From Methylobacterium sp. J-026 (lineage in GTDB: Bacteria; Pseudomonadota; Alphaproteobacteria; Rhizobiales; Beijerinckiaceae), in NCBI RefSeq assembly GCF_022829585.1, contig NZ_JAKSYC010000138.1, positions 1 through 64,000 on the forward strand: a stretch of DNA of 64,000 bases, given 5' to 3'. A program made the translations under genes and the position numbers. A model generated the notes under the pieces. That model was not told the DNA's origin, searched no databases, and saw only the letters and a list, made by a program, of their open reading frames with translations. Positions 1 to 9,011 of the stretch are shown piece after piece; positions within the stretch are counted from its first letter, which is position 1, and each line of letters opens with the position of its first letter.

Positions 1-220
1 CCGCCCAGCGTTCCCGCCGGCCAACCCCGCAGATCTGTCAGAAGATGCCTCAGCGCCCGGGCCACTCTCGCGGCCGGCGCCGATGAACCGGGGTATACGG
101 ACCCCCACCCGACACGTCAACACCCTTGTTCCGCGGGGGGCGTGATTTTTTCCAGCCGCGGTCGGATGAGCTCGGACGGCCTTCCAGCCCGCTCATCCCC
201 CGATGCGGGAGACCGTGCGC

Positions 221-751
221 TCAGTACCCCTTCTTCACCCGTGCGAGGGCGCGGGTCAGGCCCTGCGCGACACGGGCCCGCTCGTCGGGGTCGGCGTCCC
301 GGGCCACGAGCGCCTGCTGGCGGCGCGAGACGAGGGTCAGACGCTGCAGGCCGAACTCGTCGTCCTCGACGGTCTCGAGCTTGGTCCAGAGCGGATTGAA
401 CCGCCACTCGCGGCGCTCGCCGCGATGGCTGACCCGGGCCAGCAGGATCTCGATCTGGGAGATCATCACCTCCTCGAAGGAGCGGCCGCGGCGGAAGCTC
501 ACCTTGAGCGCCGCGTAGATCGCCAGCATGTCGAGGCCGAAGAAGCCGGCCACCGGCCAGAACCCCATCCGCCAGGCCCAGACCGAGACCGTGAGGGAGA
601 CCGCGCAGCAGCCGGTCATCACCACCCGGAAACCGCGCCGGCTCAGGGATTGGTGCGGCCGGATCGTCGCGCTGAAGACAGGCCGATCGATCGTGTCCGG
701 ATCGAGCCCGTCGGGATGGACAAAAGGATTGCCGCTCGCCATGCGCTCCAT
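221..751 (-). CDS. DUF2244 domain membrane protein
   Basis: Recognised as the DUF2244 family, a small alphaproteobacterial membrane protein of unknown function, often annotated as an integral membrane protein. Two hydrophobic stretches lie close together (around VVMTGCCAVSLTVSVWAW and FFGLDMLAIYAAL), followed by a soluble part with the ERREWRFNPLW motif typical of the family. The product is about 176 residues from the ATG at 751; an ATG at 742 (MASGNPFVHPDG) is equally possible. The open frame continues upstream to 841 but that part is low-complexity and would overlap the divergent endonuclease III gene. The 11-base gap to that gene leaves little room for two promoters, so one of the two starts may lie further inside. 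The family call is sound; no biochemical role can be given. Confidence 0.8.
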   Translation of the reverse strand: MERMASGNPFVHPDGLDPDTIDRPVFSATIRPHQSLSRRGFRVVMTGCCAVSLTVSVWAWRMGFWPVAGFFGLDMLAIYAALKVSFRRGRSFEEVMISQIEILLARVSHRGERREWRFNPLWTKLETVEDDEFGLQRLTLVSRRQQALVARDADPDERARVAQGLTRALARVKKGY

Positions 752-762
752 ATAACGCGCCG

Positions 763-1542
763 ATGCCCCCGAGAAAGCCACCGCGCCCCGTGACGGATCG
801 CGCCGACCACCGGTCGCCCGGTCGATCCAGTCGCGTCGCATCCGGCCGTCTCGGCGGTCCGATCGTCCCCGCGGTCACCGCCCACCTGGAAACCGCGCCC
901 GCAGCCGTCGATGCCGCGACTTTGGCGGAGATCTTCCGCCGCTTCCACGAGGCGGAACCGGAGCCGAAGGGCGAGTTGCACCACGTCAACCCGTTCACGC
1001 TGCTCGTCGCCGTGGTGCTCTCGGCCCAGGCGACAGATCGGGGCGTCAATCGCGCCACCGGCCCGCTCTTCGCGGTCGCCGATACGCCCGAGACGATGCT
1101 CGCGCTCGGCGAGGATCGCGTCCGCGACTCCATCCGGACCATCGGTCTGTTCAACACCAAGGCGAAGAACGTCGTCGCGCTCTCGCGCATCCTCGTGGAG
1201 GAGCACGGCGGTGCGGTGCCGGCAACCCTGGAGGCGCTTCAGGTCCTGCCCGGCGTCGGCGCCAAGACCGCGAGCGTCGTGCTGAACATCGCCTTCGGCA
1301 TCCCCCGCATCGCCGTCGACACCCACATCTTCCGGGTGTCGAATCGGATACCCCTGTTCGTCGGCACGACCACCGACAAGGTCCAGGCCGGACTGGAGGC
1401 GATCGTGCCGGAACCCTACCGCCTACACGCGCATCACTGGCTGATCCTGCACGGGCGCTACATCTGCAAGGCGCGCAAGCCCGAATGCCCGCGCTGCCAC
1501 ATCGCCGACCTCTGCCGATACCCGTCGAAGACGATGGCCTGA
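763..1542 (+). CDS. nth: Endonuclease III
   Basis: DNA glycosylase/AP lyase of base-excision repair, removing oxidised pyrimidines. The helix-hairpin-helix LPGVGAKTASVVLN carries the catalytic lysine (about K168), and the catalytic aspartate sits in AVDTH about 18 residues later. The C-terminal iron-sulfur ligands are complete: C235, C242, C245 and C251, spaced C-x6-C-x2-C-x5-C. At 259 residues it is longer than the usual 210-230 because of an Arg/Pro-rich N-terminal stretch of about 40 residues. A start inside that stretch (for example the GTG before TAHLETAP) is therefore possible and would also free a promoter region from the divergent DUF2244 gene. Confidence 0.95.
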   Translation: MPPRKPPRPVTDRADHRSPGRSSRVASGRLGGPIVPAVTAHLETAPAAVDAATLAEIFRRFHEAEPEPKGELHHVNPFTLLVAVVLSAQATDRGVNRATGPLFAVADTPETMLALGEDRVRDSIRTIGLFNTKAKNVVALSRILVEEHGGAVPATLEALQVLPGVGAKTASVVLNIAFGIPRIAVDTHIFRVSNRIPLFVGTTTDKVQAGLEAIVPEPYRLHAHHWLILHGRYICKARKPECPRCHIADLCRYPSKTMA

Positions 1543-1947
1543 GCGCGCTCGTGCCGTCGGGCCTGGCCATTCGGCCGCCGTGCGGAAGGCCCTTCGGACA
1601 GATCCGTGCTCCGAACATCATCTTCTCGCTCGAGCGCGGTGCGAACGTGATCTGTTTCGCGCACCGGCATTTTGAGAGCAGATTTTACCAAACTACACAT
1701 GTGCATTCTGTTAGTATAAAATCAAATTGACCACTTATAATTTGCGTAGATTGGCTTCTTAACAATCAATCTCGGCCCTATTGCGAAGAGTTTCGATAAA
1801 GGCTCCAGCTTTTGGCTTAAAGCGTGAGCATGCCGGCAAAATTTTGATCTTTTCAGGGGCAGCGCCATCGCTATGATCGCGATCGTCAGCCCCTCACCCT
1901 CTGCGTCCGGAGAGGCAATTTATTCTTGTGAGCCACGGAACGTCGAT
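1543..1947. other. AT-rich intergenic region before the iron-signalling genes
   Basis: No gene is visible in this gap between nth and the sigma factor gene. Bases 1655-1860 are strikingly AT-rich against a GC-rich background, with runs such as TTATAATTTGCG and AAAATTTTGATC. Such a region is expected to hold the promoter and operator of the downstream signalling genes. An inverted repeat at 1748-1772 is listed separately. An alternative sigma-factor start at 1873 would shorten the gap. Confidence 0.6.
1748..1772. promoter_or_regulatory. Inverted repeat, possible operator
   Basis: The arms AGATTG (1748-1753) and CAATCT (1767-1772) are perfect inverted copies around a 13-base centre, inside the AT-rich stretch upstream of the FecI-type sigma factor. 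It does not match the Fur or Irr consensus closely. Its position suggests a repressor site controlling the iron-uptake block, but this is inference from symmetry and location only. Confidence 0.3.
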
Positions 1948-2469
1948 ATGAGCGGATCCATTCCCTGCATGGACGACAGGATCATTGTCGATCGTCTATT
2001 CCGCGACCACAATTCCTGGCTGATCAAATGGATACGCTCCTTCGCCAAGAGCGATAGCCATGCCGAAGACATCGCCGCGGAGGTCTTCATACGGCTTCTG
2101 TCGATGGACCGGCTCGCAGCGCTCCGCGAGCCGCAGGCCATGATGATCACGATCGCCAAACGGCTGATGATCGAGATCTTTCGGCGAAATCAGCTGCGCA
2201 AGGATTACGAGGCCGAACTCGCGCGGGCCCCCGTCGGCACGGTCGCGTCCCCCGAACACCAGCTCATCGTGCTGGAAGCCCTGCGCGAGATCAGCAGGAT
2301 CCTGGCGTCGATGTCGCCGCGGGCCCGGGCGGCCTTCCTGCTCAGCCATATCGACGGCATGACATACACCGATGTCGCCCGGGAGCTCGGCGTGTCGGTG
2401 ACGATGGTCCGACGCTATATCGCGCAGGGCCTGATGCGCTTCTACCAACACCACCCGGACCGGGGCTGA
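1948..2469 (+). CDS. FecI-type ECF RNA polymerase sigma factor
   Basis: Extracytoplasmic-function sigma factor of the iron-starvation (FecI) group. Region 2 spans about residues 10-75 (HNSWLIKWIRSFAK, then the HAEDIAAEVFIRLL core). Region 4 is C-terminal, with the helix-turn-helix YTDVARELGVSVTMVRRYI. The product is about 173 residues, normal for the family. The ATG at 1948 was chosen because the FecI-like sequence begins directly after it; an ATG at 1873 would add 25 unrelated residues. The FecR-like gene follows after 6 bases, and the STN-containing receptor lies further downstream, so by analogy with FecIRA it should be released when the receptor is occupied and then drive transcription of the uptake genes. 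Confidence 0.9.
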   Translation: MSGSIPCMDDRIIVDRLFRDHNSWLIKWIRSFAKSDSHAEDIAAEVFIRLLSMDRLAALREPQAMMITIAKRLMIEIFRRNQLRKDYEAELARAPVGTVASPEHQLIVLEALREISRILASMSPRARAAFLLSHIDGMTYTDVARELGVSVTMVRRYIAQGLMRFYQHHPDRG

Positions 2470-2475
2470 GAGCCC

Positions 2476-3483
2476 GTGGCGAAGTCCAGATCCTCCGAGA
2501 GATTTCGCGCCGATGCGCCGGTCTCGGGTTCGTCCGAAGAGGTTCCTCCCGCGGTGATCGAGGCGATCACCTGGATGGTCAATCTGAATTCCGGCGCGGT
2601 GACGGCGTGCGAGCGCCGGGACTTCGCCGCCTGGTACGAGGCCGATGCCGCGCACAGGGAGGCCTGGGGCCGCCTGTCCGCGTCGCTCGCCCGGGCGGAT
2701 CTCGTCCGCGACGCGCAACCCGTATCAGGGGACGGCCTCGGCCGGCGCCTCGTCCGAGGCGAGATGAGCCGCCGCCGCTTCGTCAAGACCGTGGCCCTCG
2801 GCGGCGCCGCAGTGGCCGGGGCCGGTTTGGCGGACAGGGTGCGCCCCCTCGGCGATCTCCTCGCCGACCAAACGACATGGACCGGCGAGCGGCGGGCGCT
2901 CGACCTCGCGGGCGGTGGGAGCCTGATCCTGGGGCCGCGCTCGGCCGTCAATCTGGGCGGCAACGCGGGGACCGACCGCATCGATCTCCTGACCGGCGAC
3001 CTGTTCGTGACGCTCGATGCCGCACGGCGCCGGCCCCTGCACGTCACGATGGGCGACTGGCTGCTCGAACCGACGGCCGGGCGCCTGTCGCTGCATCGGA
3101 ACGGCCCGTCCCTCGCGATGGTCGGCCTCGATGCGCCGGTGCGGGCGACCGTCGGGGGGCGGCGGCTCAGCGTCGAGGCGACCGAGACCCTCACGTTCGA
3201 GGACGGCGCGCTGCGTCAAGGACGTGCCGATGTCGAGGTCGAGGCCGCCTGGACCAGGGGCCTCCTGATCCTCCGCGACGGCCATCTCGCCGGCGTGGTT
3301 CGCGCGTTGCAGCCGTATTTCGTCGGCCTCATCCGGGTCTCGCCGGCGGCCGCGGCGGTGCGGGTGGCGGGCGTGTTCGACGTCAGCGACCCGCACGGCA
3401 CGCTCGACGCCCTCACCGAAATCGCCCCGGTCACGATCCGCGCCGTGACGCCCTTCTGGCTGAGCGTCGACGTGATCGCCTGA
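2476..3483 (+). CDS. FecR-type anti-sigma factor / signal transducer
   Basis: Inner-membrane regulator that receives the signal from the receptor STN domain and controls the adjacent sigma factor. Residues about 20-75 form the FecR N-terminal (DUF4880) domain, with the family pattern ACERRDFAAWYEADAAHREAWGRL that binds the sigma factor. A hydrophobic segment, TVALGGAAVAGAGLAD, at about residues 108-125 follows an RRRF basic cluster and resembles both a membrane anchor and a twin-arginine signal. The periplasmic FecR domain (from WTGERRALDLAGG) and a C-terminal STN-like part (DVSDPHGTLDALTEI) complete the protein. It starts with GTG at 2476, 6 bases after the sigma gene, which suggests co-translation. 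Length 335 is typical. Confidence 0.9.
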   Translation: MAKSRSSERFRADAPVSGSSEEVPPAVIEAITWMVNLNSGAVTACERRDFAAWYEADAAHREAWGRLSASLARADLVRDAQPVSGDGLGRRLVRGEMSRRRFVKTVALGGAAVAGAGLADRVRPLGDLLADQTTWTGERRALDLAGGGSLILGPRSAVNLGGNAGTDRIDLLTGDLFVTLDAARRRPLHVTMGDWLLEPTAGRLSLHRNGPSLAMVGLDAPVRATVGGRRLSVEATETLTFEDGALRQGRADVEVEAAWTRGLLILRDGHLAGVVRALQPYFVGLIRVSPAAAAVRVAGVFDVSDPHGTLDALTEIAPVTIRAVTPFWLSVDVIA

Positions 3484-3621
3484 GCCGACCGGAGGACCAT
3501 GCATTCCCGCAAACTTTTTCGCCGCGGGGGGTGTCACTCCGGGCGTCAGCCCCGTCTTCCTCGAAGCGGTGCTGCGAAGCGGCCGTGCCGTCGCGGGGCG
3601 GTGTCTTCAAGGAGATGAAGC

Positions 3622-4593
3622 ATGTCGGCTCGGGGATGGCCAGCCTTGCAACTCTTCGTCCCGCGTCTGGAAGCGCGGCGCCCCCTCCATGAGGCCGAGA
3701 TCGGCCGTCGGGGCACGCATGGCCGCGCACGGCCGGGTCGCGAGGGGGGCTCCGATGGGCGAATGTGGTCCGTGGCCGCGATGCCCCCCACCGCCCAGGG
3801 TCGGATCCATCCGGATCGCAGGCGGGCGCTTCAGGCGGAGGAGAGGAGCCGCCGCCGGGCGCTGGCCGCCGGATGGGGCGCCGCCGCCCTCCTGGTGGTC
3901 GGGCTGCATGTCGGCGGGGCCTTTCTCCTGACGCGCGCCCGGATCCCGGACCCGGCCCGCGCCGACGAGATGGGGGCGATCGTGATCGACCTCGCCCCCG
4001 AGATCCGGCAGGCCGCCTCGCAGGTGGACGCCGCCGTCGCCAAGCCGGAGGAGCAGGCCGAGCCCACCATGCCGGAACCGGCACCACCGGAGGAGACGGT
4101 CGAGCCGGTGCCGAAGGTCGCGGACGCGCCGGTCGAGGCGGTCGCGCCGCTTCCGCAGCACAGGGAGAAGGCGAAGCCCGCCGAGCGCAAGCCGGTGACG
4201 CGCAAGCCGCCCGAGCGGACGCCGCATGTCGTGCGCAAGGTCGGCCTCCGCACCGCCAGCGCGCCGCGCTCGGAGCAGCACGCCGCGGCGACCGCCGCGG
4301 CTGCGGCCGGAGCGGCCAATTCCCTGTCCGCCGCCGACTGGAAGAGCCTCGTCTCGGCGGCCCTCAACCGGAACAAGCGCTTTCCCTCCGGCGTGGCGCT
4401 GAGCGGCAGCCCGACGCTCCGGGTCGGCATCGCCGCCTCAGGGCAAGTCACCGCCGCGGCGGTGATCGCGTCCTCCGGCTCGCCGGAACTCGACGCCGCC
4501 GCGGTCCAGACCGTCCACCGGGCCTCGCCGCTGCCGCCGCCGCCGGCGGGCCCGCAGACCCTGACGTTCCGGATGAACTTCCGCCCCCGCTGA
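3622..4593 (+). CDS. tonB: TonB energy transducer
   Basis: Couples the inner-membrane proton motive force to outer-membrane TonB-dependent receptors. The single membrane anchor (AAALLVVGLHVGGAFLLT) lies at about residues 90-107. A long Pro/Glu/Lys-rich periplasmic linker follows, and then the C-terminal TonB domain (from NRNKRFPSG through LRVGIAASGQVTAAAVIASSGSPELD to FRMNFRPR). The start at 3622 has a good AAGGAG sequence 7 bases upstream but gives an unusually long Arg-rich cytoplasmic leader. ATG codons at 3763 and 3781 would give more conventional N-termini. Together with the adjacent exbB and exbD it forms a motor apparently dedicated to this locus. Confidence 0.88.
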   Translation: MSARGWPALQLFVPRLEARRPLHEAEIGRRGTHGRARPGREGGSDGRMWSVAAMPPTAQGRIHPDRRRALQAEERSRRRALAAGWGAAALLVVGLHVGGAFLLTRARIPDPARADEMGAIVIDLAPEIRQAASQVDAAVAKPEEQAEPTMPEPAPPEETVEPVPKVADAPVEAVAPLPQHREKAKPAERKPVTRKPPERTPHVVRKVGLRTASAPRSEQHAAATAAAAAGAANSLSAADWKSLVSAALNRNKRFPSGVALSGSPTLRVGIAASGQVTAAAVIASSGSPELDAAAVQTVHRASPLPPPPAGPQTLTFRMNFRPR

Positions 4594-4713
4594 GCGGCCC
4601 CTGCACCCGGAGCAGCGCGGGCGCGAGGCGAAGAAAATCGCGGCGCCCCGTTTCGGATTCCGGGGCTCGTCGCACAAGCATAGGGAACCGTCTTCTCCAG
4701 GGGGCTAGAAACG

Positions 4714-5685
4714 ATGCCGGCATGGATCGCAGCAATCCATCCGTTCCTCCCGTCCGGCGCGGTGCGCCGGCTGCTGAGGCTTGTCGTGCTGGCCATGCCG
4801 CTCCTCGGCCCGGTCGCGGGATCCGCAGGCGCCCAGGATGTCGAGACAGTCGGTCAGACCGCGCCGGCCGTATCGGGCGGGGAGACCGGCGCGCCGGCCG
4901 TCGCGGCTCCGCCGTCCTCGTCGTCGGCAGACGCCCCGTCACCGCCCGTCTCCGCCGGGCCCGCGGTCGCGGCCGCGACCCCGAAGGACCACGACCTGAC
5001 GCCGGCCGGCATGTTTCTCCACGCCGACCCGGTCGTGCAGGGCGTGATGATCCTGCTCGCGTGCGCCTCCATGGCCTCCTGGGTGGTGCTGCTGGTCAAG
5101 GGACTCGGCCTCCGGCTCGCCAGATGGCGCCTGAGCGCGGACCTCGCGGCGATCGGCGCGGCGCGCAGCCTCGCCGAGGCGGGGCTCAGGGTCCGCCGGG
5201 GGATCGCCGCCCACATTCTCCTGGAGGTGGAGGAGGAGCTCGCCGCCTCGCAGGGTCTGGCCGCCGAGGGGATCAAGGAGCGCGCCGCCATCGGCCTCCA
5301 GCGCATCGAAGCCGCCGCGGCCAGGCGCATGGCGGTCGGCACCGGCATCCTGGCCACGACCGGTTCGATCGGTCCCTTCGTCGGCCTGTTCGGGACCGTC
5401 TGGGGCATCATGCACAGCTTCGTCGGCATCGCGAAGTCCAACACGACGAACCTCGCCGTGGTCGCCCCCGGCATCGCCGAGGCGCTGCTCGCCACCGGCA
5501 TCGGCCTCGTCGCGGCGATCCCGGCGGTGGTGATCTACAATGCCCTGACCCGCTCGATCGGAGGCTACCGGATGCTGGTCGGCGATGCCGCCGCCCTCGT
5601 CCTGCGTCACCTCTCCCGGGACCTCGACCGGCGCGACTCCGAGGCCGCCGGGCCGACGGTCGGCCTGCGCGCGGCGGCGGAGTAA
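4714..5685 (+). CDS. exbB: TonB-system energiser ExbB (MotA/TolQ/ExbB family)
   Basis: Proton-channel subunit that powers TonB. It has the long form seen in alphaproteobacteria: an N-terminal signal peptide (cleavage likely after GSAGA), a low-complexity Ala/Ser/Pro periplasmic stretch to about residue 95, then three membrane segments with the cytoplasmic loop between the first two. The diagnostic region is [21 protein letters not shown], continuing into [19 protein letters not shown], shared with TolQ and MotA. The 323-residue length fits. It lies 120 bases after tonB and 4 bases before exbD. TolQ is the alternative, but proximity to TonB and the receptor favours ExbB. Confidence 0.93.
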   Translation: MPAWIAAIHPFLPSGAVRRLLRLVVLAMPLLGPVAGSAGAQDVETVGQTAPAVSGGETGAPAVAAPPSSSSADAPSPPVSAGPAVAAATPKDHDLTPAGMFLHADPVVQGVMILLACASMASWVVLLVKGLGLRLARWRLSADLAAIGAARSLAEAGLRVRRGIAAHILLEVEEELAASQGLAAEGIKERAAIGLQRIEAAAARRMAVGTGILATTGSIGPFVGLFGTVWGIMHSFVGIAKSNTTNLAVVAPGIAEALLATGIGLVAAIPAVVIYNALTRSIGGYRMLVGDAAALVLRHLSRDLDRRDSEAAGPTVGLRAAAE

Positions 5686-5689
5686 GGCG

Positions 5690-6121
5690 ATGGCCTTCCA
5701 GGTCGGATCGGGCGACGACGGCGATCTCAGCGAGAACGCCGACATCAACATCACGCCGTTCATCGACGTGATCCTGGTGCTGCTGATCATCTTCATGGTG
5801 GCGGCCCCGCTCTCGACCGTGACTGTCCCGGTCGAACTACCGACGTCGAACGCCAAGCCGCAGCCGCACCCGAGCAAGCCGATCTTCCTCAGCGTGCGGG
5901 CGGACCTGTCCCTGGCCCTGGGCGAGGAGCCGGTGGCCCGCCCGGCCCTCGCCGCCGCCCTCGACGCCGCTGCGAACGGCTCGAAGGAGGAACGCATCTT
6001 CCTCCGGTCCGACAAGGGCGTGCCCTATGGCGAACTTATGCAGGTGATGAACCTGCTGCGGGCGGCGGGCTACCTCAAGATCGGCCTCGTCGGCCTCGAA
6101 GACGCGACCGGCGCCCCCTGA
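5690..6121 (+). CDS. exbD: TonB-system transport protein ExbD
   Basis: Partner of ExbB and TonB. The N-terminal cytoplasmic tail ends in DINITPFIDVILVLLIIFM, in which the aspartate of PFIDVILVLL is the conserved protonatable residue of the ExbD/TolR membrane helix. A periplasmic domain follows, with YGELMQVMNLLRAAGY near the C-terminus. The product is 143 residues. The ATG at 5690 is chosen because the typical ExbD N-terminus (AFQVGSGDDGDLSENADIN) begins there; it follows the exbB stop by 4 bases, implying translational coupling. The open frame extends upstream to 5585, but that part is exbB sequence in another frame. Confidence 0.95.
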   Translation: MAFQVGSGDDGDLSENADINITPFIDVILVLLIIFMVAAPLSTVTVPVELPTSNAKPQPHPSKPIFLSVRADLSLALGEEPVARPALAAALDAAANGSKEERIFLRSDKGVPYGELMQVMNLLRAAGYLKIGLVGLEDATGAP

Positions 6122-6250
6122 GCCGAGCGGGACGCGATCGCGCGTGTCCGCCTGCGCGCCATGGACCGGCTCCCGCTCAAAAAATCCGTCCGGCCTGCCG
6201 AGAGGCCGAGGCGCCCGTCCGAAACCCGCCGGCCCAGGATGCCGCCCGTG

Positions 6251-7555
6251 ATGCATCGTCCCACCGCATCCAACAGCCCGGCGCCCGACGGCGGCGAGCC
6301 GGTCGCCGTCGAGGCCGCATGCCTGCCGAACGGCCTGCAGATCGTCGTGATCCCGGACCGGCGCAGCCCCGTGGTCACCCATATGGTCTGGTATCGGACC
6401 GGGGCGGCTGAGGATCTGCCCGGACGATCGGGCACCGCGCACTTCCTGGAACACCTGATGTTCAAGGGTACGGCGCGCTATCCGGCCGGGGCGTTCAGCG
6501 CGTTCCTGGGAAGAGTCGGCGGCCAGGAGAACGCGTTCACGAGCTGGAACTACACCTGCTACCACCAGCAGGTTCCCCGTCCGCACCTGAGCGCCTGCAT
6601 GGCGTTCGAAGCCGACCGGATGGGCCGGCTCACCATCGACGCGGCGGTGGCCGCGACCGAGCGCGCGGTCATCCTCGAAGAGCGCGCCCTGGTGGCCGAC
6701 GGACGGCCGCAGGCGCTCCTCGAAGAGGCCATGGCGGCCGCGTTGATCCCGGAGCATCCGGCCGGGCGCCCGATCATCGGCTGGCGGCATGAGATCGCCG
6801 GCCTCACGGGCGCCGACGCGCAGGCCTATCACGGGCGCTTCTACGCGCCCGCCAACGCCACCCTGATCGTCGCCGGCGACACCACGGCCGAGGAAATCGT
6901 GCGGCTCGCGGACGACGCCTACGGCCCGGTTGCCGGCGGGGCGGCCTTCATCCGGCGCCCGGCGCCGAACCCGCTGCCCCCGGTCGGCCGGCGGATCACC
7001 CTGGCGGATGCGCGCGTCCGGCAGCCGCAACTGCAGCGCCTTCACGCGGTACCCTCGCCCCGCACGGCAGCCCCCGGCGAGGCGGAGGCCCTGGAGGTTC
7101 TGTGCCACCTGCTGGGCGGGGGCCGGACCTCCGCGCTGCACCGGCGGCTGGTGGTCGAGACGCGCTGCGCGACCTCAGTCGGCGTGTACTACCTGAGCGA
7201 GTACTTCGCCCAGGAATCGCGCTGCTACCTCGTCGCCGAGCCGGCCGTCGGGGTCACGCCGGAGGCCATCGACGACGCGGTGGAGGCGGCCCTTCAAGCC
7301 GTGCGCGACACCGGTTTCGCGCCGGCCGCGCTCGCGCGGGCCAAGACGCAGATCGTCGCCGACGCCCTCTATGCCCGCGACAGGCAGGTGCAGCTGGCGA
7401 CCTGGTACGGGCGGTCCCTGGCCCTGGGCGCGAGCCTCGCCGACCTCGCGGGCTGGCAGGACCGCATCGAGGCGGTGACGCCGGAGGCGCTCGCCGCGGC
7501 GCTGACATTCCTCGACCGCCGGCACGGCGTCTCCGGCTACCTCGTCGGCGGCTGA
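6251..7555 (+). CDS. M16 family zinc peptidase, catalytic half
   Basis: Metallopeptidase with the inverted zinc motif HFLEH. Counting from an upstream ATG at 6161, the zinc histidines are residues 94 and 98, with the catalytic Glu at 97. The distal zinc ligand is a glutamate in AVILEER, about 75 residues later, as the family requires. Length is about 434 residues from the ATG at 6251, chosen for the AGGA 8-12 bases upstream; 6239 and 6161 are alternatives. No signal peptide is evident from any start, unlike FusC and PqqL, so a cytoplasmic location is more likely than periplasmic, though this depends on the true start. It pairs with the next gene, which lacks the zinc site, as in two-subunit M16B peptidases. 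Confidence 0.9.
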   Translation: MHRPTASNSPAPDGGEPVAVEAACLPNGLQIVVIPDRRSPVVTHMVWYRTGAAEDLPGRSGTAHFLEHLMFKGTARYPAGAFSAFLGRVGGQENAFTSWNYTCYHQQVPRPHLSACMAFEADRMGRLTIDAAVAATERAVILEERALVADGRPQALLEEAMAAALIPEHPAGRPIIGWRHEIAGLTGADAQAYHGRFYAPANATLIVAGDTTAEEIVRLADDAYGPVAGGAAFIRRPAPNPLPPVGRRITLADARVRQPQLQRLHAVPSPRTAAPGEAEALEVLCHLLGGGRTSALHRRLVVETRCATSVGVYYLSEYFAQESRCYLVAEPAVGVTPEAIDDAVEAALQAVRDTGFAPAALARAKTQIVADALYARDRQVQLATWYGRSLALGASLADLAGWQDRIEAVTPEALAAALTFLDRRHGVSGYLVGG

Positions 7556-7641
7556 GGGCGCCGGGGGCCCGGCGCGACCCGGTCGCCGGGAGATCGACCG
7601 TCCCCAGCCGTGCCGTTTCCACCCGGATCGAGACCGCGTCC

Positions 7642-8921
7642 ATGCCATCGCAGCCCCCCTCGCCCGCCCCTCGACCTACGCGGAGCGGATCCGAATCCTG
7701 CGCAGTCCCGGCGGCATCGCGGCCTGGCTGATCGAGGACCACACCCGCCCGGTCCTGACCTGTGCCTTCGATTTCCGCGGCGGCGCGCGTCTCGATCCAG
7801 AGGGCGCCCCCGGGGCGACGCGCATGCTGGGGGGCCTGCTCACGGAGGGGGCCGGCGCCCTCGACGGAACCGCTTTTCACGAGGCCCTCGGCGACGGGGC
7901 GATCCGGCTGGGGACCAGCGTCGGGCTCGACGGCCTCCAGGGCAGCCTCACCTGCCTCGTCCGGACGGCGGAGAGCGCCTTCACGCTGCTGGGGCTCGCC
8001 GTCCGGGAGCCCGCCTTGGCGCCCGACGCGGTGGAACGGCTGCGCGCCGTGATCGCCGCGCAGATCCGGTCCGCCGGCGGCCGGCCCGAGGAGGTCGCCC
8101 GGCAGGCCTTCATGGCGCGGGGTTTCCGCGGCCATGCCTATGCGCGGCCGGTCCAGGGCGACCTCGCCTCCATCGCGCGGATCGGCGAGGCCGACCTCCG
8201 GGCCGTTCAGGCGCGGCTGCTGACCCGGGACAACCTTCACGTGGCGGTGGTCGGGGCGATCACCGCAGACGCGCTCGGGCCGCTCCTCGATCGCGCCTTC
8301 GCGGCGCTCCCCGGCGGGGCCGCCCCGCCGGTCGCCCGAACCGAACTCGGCGGCCTGGGCGAACTGGTCCGGACCGACCACGCCGCGCCGCAGACCGCGA
8401 TCGTCTTCGGCCGGCCCGCCCTCCCCCGGGACGATCCGGATTTCGCCGCCGCGATCGTGGCGAACCATTGCTTCGGCGGCGGCGGCCTGACCTCCCGCCT
8501 GTTCCGGGCGCTGCGGGAGAGAGATGGGCTCTGCTACGCGGTCGGAACGAGCGTGGCCCCGTTCCGGGGGGCGAGCACGCTCATCGGCTCGACGCGGACC
8601 GGTAACGACCGCGTGCCCGAGATGATCGACCGGCTCCGCGGCGAGATGCGATGCCTCGCCGAGACGGGCCTGGACGCCGCCGAATTGGAGGCGGCGAAGA
8701 GCTACCTGATCGGTTCGCACGACATGGGGCTCGCCAGCTCCTCCGCCCTCGCCGGCGCCCTGCTGACGCTTCAGGTCGAGGGCCGGCAGCCAGACTGGCT
8801 GGATGCATGGCCGGCGATGATCGCGGCGGTCGGCGCGGCGGAGGTGGACCGGGCCATCGGCCGCGTCTTCGGAGACGGCGCGCTGCTGTTCTCCGTCGCG
8901 GGCCCTGCGATCGACCCCTGA
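7642..8921 (+). CDS. M16 family peptidase, non-catalytic partner; start region probably frameshifted
   Basis: M16-fold protein without HxxEH, so it is the substrate-cradling partner of the preceding peptidase. Family sequence is continuous from about 7677 (YAERIRILRSPGG, then WLIEDHTRPV) to 8921, including the second-half R-Y-like segment LFRALRERDGLCYAVGTSV. The first in-frame ATG is at 7824, which would cut off about 50 conserved residues. No ATG, GTG or TTG exists in frame upstream back to the previous gene. A well-placed ATG at 7642 is one frame off. It is followed by a run of six C (7654-7659), where one extra C would join it to the coding frame. Either the gene carries a real frameshift or the sequence lost a base. 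Confidence 0.82.
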
Positions 8922-9011
8922 CGCGCCGGAACCGGTTGCGCTTTCGCGATCTCGCTCGTCATCCCAGGACAACAGAAAGGGCTGGAACAGCCCGAGTCGT
9001 GGGGGCGTGGC

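Noticed and set aside
3614..3692. 25-codon ORF starting in the tonB ribosome-binding region
   Set aside because: It shares its upstream sequence with tonB, has no distinctive composition, and overlaps the tonB frame. No support beyond an ATG.
6251..8921. M16 pair as PQQ maturation peptidases
   Set aside because: No pqqA, pqqC, pqqD or pqqE is nearby, and the receptor and TonB context fits uptake better.
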